From assembly GCA_937967285.1 (NCBI GenBank), contig CALBSU010000221.1:1-5628 (forward strand): a DNA stretch of 5,628 nt, given 5' to 3'. Below are positions 1 through 5,628 of the stretch, in pieces (position 1 is the first letter of the stretch; the number at the start of each line of letters is the position of its first letter). The position numbers were made by a program, and so were the translations under genes. The notes beneath the pieces are model-generated. The model saw only the letters and a program-made list of their open reading frames with translations, ran no database searches and was not told the DNA's origin. The stretch is from an uncultured Acidobacteriota bacterium. GTDB lineage: Bacteria; Acidobacteriota; Blastocatellia; RBC074.

Positions 1-797
1 ATACCGGCCCGGCTGGTCAACGGTTTTCAGACGGGCGAATACAATGAATCGGCCGATGTCTACACCGTCCGTCAGTCAGACGCGCATTCGTGGGTCGAGG
101 TGTACTTCCCGTCGCACGGCTGGGTGGCCTTCGATCCGACGCCGCCGGACGGCCTGAGCAGCTACGGCGACGGGTGGATGGCCGCGCTGAGAAAGTATCG
201 CGAGTCGGTCGAGATGTTCTGGCTCGAGCACGTGATCGGATTCGACACCGGCAAGCAGATAACGATTGCACATGGATTTCAGCGCTGGTTTTCGGCACAG
301 CAGCGGAATGCCTCGATGCGCTGGTTCGAGTGGGTCTCGGATCTGGCGCACCGGATCGATGACTGGATATCGGCCGAGGAGGCGATCGATCCGACCGTCA
401 GCGAGCGCGAGCGGCGTCCGGGAATCGCTCAGAGGATCGGCGCGGTGTGGCCCGCGGCGATCGCAATCGGCCTGACTCTTGCGGCGGCAGGCGTCGCCTG
501 GATCAGGTATCGCGGATCGTGGCGCCGGCGGATGAAGCGCGGCCGGATGCATCCGGCGGCTGTCTTTTATGATGAGATGCTGCGGACGCTGGAACGGGGC
601 GGGTACCGGCGAACGCCCGACCAGACGCCGCTCGAGTTCGCGGCGCGCGTCGGCAATCCGGCCGTCGACGAGATCACCCGCCTCTACCAGCGGACTCGAT
701 TCAGCGATGCCGGCCTGTCGGGGCCGGAGGTCGAGCGGATCTCGAGTCTGCTCACCGATATCAGGAGGCTCAGAAGCGGACCGGCCGCGAAGAAAAT

Positions 798-801
<4 letters not shown>
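1..801 (+). CDS. Transglutaminase-like membrane protein, TgpA/DUF4129 type (5' partial)
   Basis: The reading frame is open from the first base, so the N-terminus lies outside the window; 266 residues are visible. Residues 1-50 match the end of a transglutaminase core: an IPAR start that normally follows the catalytic Cys, then RQSDAHSWVEV with the catalytic His at residue 29 and GWVAFDPTPP with the catalytic Asp at residue 45. The Cys itself is upstream and unseen. A hydrophobic stretch at about residues 148-168 is one membrane span followed by an Arg-rich segment (cytoplasmic by the positive-inside rule). Residues about 180-260 (MHPAAVFYDEML, then TPLEFA) look like the C-terminal DUF4129 domain of TgpA proteins. 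In that family a multi-span N-terminal DUF3488 region precedes the periplasmic transglutaminase domain; the gene often follows moxR and DUF58 genes. The substrate is unknown. The stop overlaps the next start codon (ATGA), suggesting translational coupling. Confidence 0.88.
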
Positions 802-2336
<1,535 letters not shown>

Positions 2337-2339
2337 ATC

Positions 2340-2454
<115 letters not shown>

Positions 2455-2462
2455 AAACCTTG

Positions 2463-3166
2463 ATGTTGCGAAAAATATTAGCGTGGGCGGTACATCTCTA
2501 CACGGCGCTGGGACTTGTCGCGGCGGCCGGGATGGCATATTTCATCGTGCGCGGAGGCGACGATTCGTTCCGGATGGCGATGCTGCTGATGATCGTCGCG
2601 ACGCTGATCGATGCGACCGACGGCGCCATGGCTCGCAAGGTCGGGGTGCGGGAAGTGCTCCCGGGATTCGACGGCCGGCGTCTGGACGACATCGTCGATT
2701 TTCAGACCTACACTTCGCTGCCGCTGCTCTTTCTCTGGCGGGCTGAGATTATTCCCGGGCATCTGGGCTGGATTCTGCTGGCGCCGCTGCTGGCCAGCGC
2801 CTACGGTTTCTCGCAGGATGACGCCAAGACGGATGACCATTATTTCAAGGGGTTCCCGTCGTACTGGAACGTGGTGGCGATCTATCTTTATCTGTTCCGT
2901 CCGCCGTACGAGCTTACGATCGCGATTCTGCTGGCGCTCGCTCTGCTGACGTTCGTGCCGTCGCTCTATCTCTATCCGTCGTATCGCGGACCATTCAGCC
3001 GGCTGACGCGGATTCTGATCGGGATCTGGGCATTGCTGCTGATATTGATTACCATGCGGGCGTTCGACAACGAAGGGCCGGTGGTCTGGATCTCGGCGGC
3101 ATTTCCGGTCTATTACTTCGTCGTTTCGTGGTGGATCACGCTCGGCCGATGGATGAGGAGGAACGA

Positions 3167-3170
<4 letters not shown>
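2463..3170 (+). CDS. pcs: Phosphatidylcholine synthase (CDP-diacylglycerol:choline O-phosphatidyltransferase)
   Basis: This 235-residue, multi-span inner-membrane enzyme condenses choline with CDP-diacylglycerol to give phosphatidylcholine and CMP, normally with Mn2+. The active-site motif is visible as D53-G54-x2-A57-R58-x12-G71-x3-D75-x3-D79, preceded by D50. The 12-residue spacer is the modified form described for Pcs enzymes, in place of the usual spacer of about 8 in other CDP-alcohol phosphotransferases. Other Pcs-like features, compared with recalled rhizobial Pcs, are AWAVHLYTALG near the N-terminus, ARKVGVREVLP, FPSYWNVVAIY around residue 140 and LTFVPSLYLYP. Length fits the family (about 240). 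I chose ATG at 2463; a TTG directly before it is possible. No Shine-Dalgarno site is visible, as a pyrimidine-rich heptamer array lies upstream. The adjacent CHT1-like transporter would supply choline. The stop overlaps the next gene (ATGA). Confidence 0.92.
3155..3161 (+). promoter_or_regulatory. Ribosome binding site for the acyl-CoA dehydrogenase
   Basis: A GAGGAGG run inside the 3' end of pcs lies five bases before the ATG at 3167. It is the strongest Shine-Dalgarno match in the window and fixes that ATG as the start rather than the in-frame upstream candidate at 3128 (GTG), which would overlap pcs by 43 bases. Confidence 0.85.
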
Positions 3171-4321
<1,151 letters not shown>

Positions 4322-4325
4322 CTCG

Positions 4326-4354
4326 CCGCTGATACCCATTCCGGGTCCGAGCGG
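4326..4354 (+). other. Small imperfect hairpin in the dehydrogenase-hydratase gap
   Basis: CCGCT (4326-4330) pairs with AGCGG (4350-4354), and inside it ACCC (4334-4337) pairs with GGGT (4343-4346) around a 5-base loop, with a 3x3 internal bulge. It lies 16 bases before the MaoC start. It lacks a U-tract, so I do not call it a terminator; it may affect mRNA processing or translation, or be chance in GC-rich DNA. Confidence 0.25.
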
Positions 4355-4370
4355 TTATCATGGCTCTCTC

Positions 4371-4832
4371 ATGGGATACGGAAGATACTACGAAGAATTC
4401 ACTGTCGGTGACATCTACGAGCACTGGCCCGGCAGGACGATCACCGAGCATGACGATACATGGTTCAGCCTGATGACCATGAATCAGCACCCGCTGCACA
4501 TCGACGCACACTACGCTTCGGGCACGCAGCACGGGCGCAGACTGGTCAACGGAACTCTCGTCTTCTCGCTCGCGGTCGGGATGTCGGTCGCGGATGTGAG
4601 CGGCAAATGCATCGCCAATCTTGAATACGAGAACGTCAGGCACACCGGGCCGACCTTTCACGGCGATACGATCTATGCCGCAACGGAAGTGCTCGACAAG
4701 CGCGAATCGGAAAGCAAGCCCGATCGGGGAATCGTCTATGTCGAGACCCGCGCCCGCAATCAGAAGGGCGAGGTAGTGCTCGTCTTCAGGCGGAGGGTGC
4801 TGGTCCCGAAAAGACCGGTTGAAGGGCAGTAA
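4371..4832 (+). CDS. MaoC-like hot-dog enoyl-CoA hydratase (itaconyl/mesaconyl-CoA hydratase type)
   Basis: A 153-residue single hot-dog-fold protein expected to hydrate a 2-enoyl-CoA to the 3-hydroxyacyl-CoA in the cytoplasm. The hydratase motif region reads MNQHPLHIDAHYA: H43 matches the catalytic His and D45 the trailing Asp of the DxNPxHxD pattern, while N38 stands where R-specific hydratases such as PhaJ have the catalytic Asp. Further family-like stretches are GRRLVNGTLVFSLAVGMSV (56-74), PTFHGDTIY (94-102) and KPDRGIVYVETR (116-127). Size and motifs fit the Rv2499c-like group, which sits between an acyl-CoA dehydrogenase and a CitE-like lyase, as here. The ATG at 4371 follows a 49-base gap with no clear Shine-Dalgarno site; the ATG at 4360 is out of frame. 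Family assignment is strong; the exact substrate (3-methylcrotonyl-derived, itaconyl or mesaconyl-CoA) is inferred from context. Confidence 0.9.
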   Translation: MGYGRYYEEFTVGDIYEHWPGRTITEHDDTWFSLMTMNQHPLHIDAHYASGTQHGRRLVNGTLVFSLAVGMSVADVSGKCIANLEYENVRHTGPTFHGDTIYAATEVLDKRESESKPDRGIVYVETRARNQKGEVVLVFRRRVLVPKRPVEGQ

Positions 4833-4833
4833 C

Positions 4834-4846
4834 GAGGGAAGGGGAG
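4834..4846 (+). promoter_or_regulatory. Purine-rich ribosome binding region deciding the TTG start of the lyase gene
   Basis: The 17-base gap after the MaoC stop is almost wholly purine (GAGGGAAGGGGAG) and lies just before TTG at 4850. No in-frame ATG or GTG occurs nearby upstream. The residues after the TTG (IRSLLFVPA) are the usual first residues of CitE-like lyases, so TTG is the initiator. Confidence 0.75.
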
Positions 4847-4849
4847 AGA

Positions 4850-5628
4850 TTGATCAGAAGCCTGCTGTTCGTTCCGGCCGGCGCGGAGCGGATGATCGAA
4901 AAAGCCGTGACGACGCAAGCCGACGCGCTGATCCTCGATCTCGAGGACGCGACTGCGCCGGATCGCAAGCTCGAGGCACGGGCCGCGGTCGCGCAGAGCC
5001 TGCGCGAGACGGATTTCCAGGGGAAGGATGTCTTCGTCAGGATCAACCCTCCCGCGACGAAACTCGGTCTCGACGATGCGCGCGAGGCCGTCGCTGCCGG
5101 AGCCCGGGGCATCGTGATTCCGAAGACGGAATCCCCGGACGATGTGACGAACGTGGCTGCGATCATCCGCAGCAGATGGAAGAAGCCGGAATCGGGAGCC
5201 GCCCCGAGCATTCTGTGTCTGATCGAGACTCCGCGCGGCGTGCTCGAGGCGCGTCAGCTCGCAGAGGTCGATGATCTGGTCGCAGGTCTGATCTTCGGCT
5301 CGGCCGACCTGTCGCGCGAGATCGGCGCGCACCCCGGCGCCGACGAGACTGAAATGCTCTACGCGCGATCGCACGTTCTGCTCGCCGCGCGGGCTGCAGG
5401 CGTCTCGGCGTACGATTCGCCGCACTTCCTGATCAACGATCCCGAAGGACTGAAAAGACGCTGCCTGGCGGCGCGGAATCTAGGATACGACGGCAAGGTG
5501 CTGATCCATCCGTCCCATATCGAAACGGTCAACCGCATCTTCAGCCCGTCGCCGGAACAGATCGCCGAGGCCGAGCGTCTGGTCGCGGCGATGGAGGCCG
5601 CGCAGGCCGAAGGTCGCGGAGTCATCCT
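4850..5628 (+). CDS. CitE-like HpcH/HpaI family CoA lyase (beta-hydroxyacyl-CoA lyase), 3' partial
   Basis: 259 residues are visible before the window ends; the family is usually about 270-320 long, so only the C-terminus is missing. These TIM-barrel, Mg2+-dependent enzymes cleave 3-hydroxyacyl-CoAs such as citramalyl-, malyl-, methylmalyl- or HMG-CoA. Visible family features are IRSLLFVPAGAERM at the N-terminus, ALILDLEDA (26-34), VRIN with R64, GIVIPKTE (87-94), the metal-ligand Glu in LIETPRGV (E126), the metal-ligand Asp in FGSADLS (D153) and KVLIHPSHIETVN (216-228). It is a stand-alone CitE without other citrate lyase subunit genes nearby, so a citrate lyase role is unlikely. Placement after dehydrogenase and hydratase genes matches Rv2498c, reported to cleave (R)-HMG-CoA and (S)-citramalyl-CoA. 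A malyl/methylmalyl-CoA lyase is the main alternative. It starts with TTG behind a purine-rich binding region 17 bases after the MaoC gene. Confidence 0.9.
   Translation, partial: MIRSLLFVPAGAERMIEKAVTTQADALILDLEDATAPDRKLEARAAVAQSLRETDFQGKDVFVRINPPATKLGLDDAREAVAAGARGIVIPKTESPDDVTNVAAIIRSRWKKPESGAAPSILCLIETPRGVLEARQLAEVDDLVAGLIFGSADLSREIGAHPGADETEMLYARSHVLLAARAAGVSAYDSPHFLINDPEGLKRRCLAARNLGYDGKVLIHPSHIETVNRIFSPSPEQIAEAERLVAAMEAAQAEGRGVI

Noticed and set aside
4360..4371. Alternative ATG start at 4360 for the MaoC-like gene
   Set aside because: It is 11 bases upstream and therefore out of frame with the MaoC reading frame.
4760..5425. A 221-codon minus-strand frame opposite the lyase gene
   Set aside because: The + strand frame from TTG at 4850 matches CitE-like lyases throughout, so this frame is a shadow.

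Overview
The window is GC-rich, densely coding DNA from a bacterium. All six genes lie on the + strand: four are complete and one is cut at each window edge. Shine-Dalgarno sites, ATGA stop/start overlaps and a TgpA-type transglutaminase point to a free-living bacterium. A phosphatidylcholine synthase suggests a Gram-negative with phosphatidylcholine in its membranes (proteobacterial, acidobacterial or a similar lineage). I cannot fix the phylum from the sequence.

Region by region: (1) 1-801 is the C-terminal part of a membrane-anchored transglutaminase-like protein (TgpA/DUF4129 type). (2) 798-2336 overlaps it by ATGA and encodes a sodium:solute symporter that is strikingly like the animal high-affinity choline transporter CHT1/SLC5A7, with all four tryptophans of the choline cage at equivalent positions. 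(3) 2337-2462 is a gap holding two arrays of a 7-bp repeat in opposite orientation (GTAGAAA x4, then TTTCTAC x5), able to fold into a stem of about 30 bp. (4) 2463-3170 is a phosphatidylcholine synthase (Pcs) with the Pcs-specific variant of the CDP-alcohol phosphotransferase motif. (5) 3167-4321 (acyl-CoA dehydrogenase), 4371-4832 (MaoC-like hydratase) and 4850-end (CitE-like lyase, TTG start) form a dehydrogenase-hydratase-lyase cassette in the same order as Rv2500c-Rv2499c-Rv2498c of Mycobacterium tuberculosis, a leucine/itaconate catabolic set.

Working together: the transporter and Pcs look like a two-step module that imports choline with sodium and condenses it directly with CDP-diacylglycerol to make phosphatidylcholine. 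The inverted heptamer arrays sit exactly between these two genes, and pcs has no visible Shine-Dalgarno site, so the repeat is a candidate control or transcript-end element. pcs then overlaps the acyl-CoA dehydrogenase by ATGA, which ties phospholipid synthesis to a branched-chain or C5-dicarboxyl acyl-CoA degradation cassette. Whether that link is metabolic or only positional is open. The most interesting points are the CHT1-like transporter next to Pcs, the inverted heptamer arrays, and an acyl-CoA dehydrogenase whose usual catalytic glutamate is glycine while a glutamate sits at the isovaleryl-CoA dehydrogenase position.
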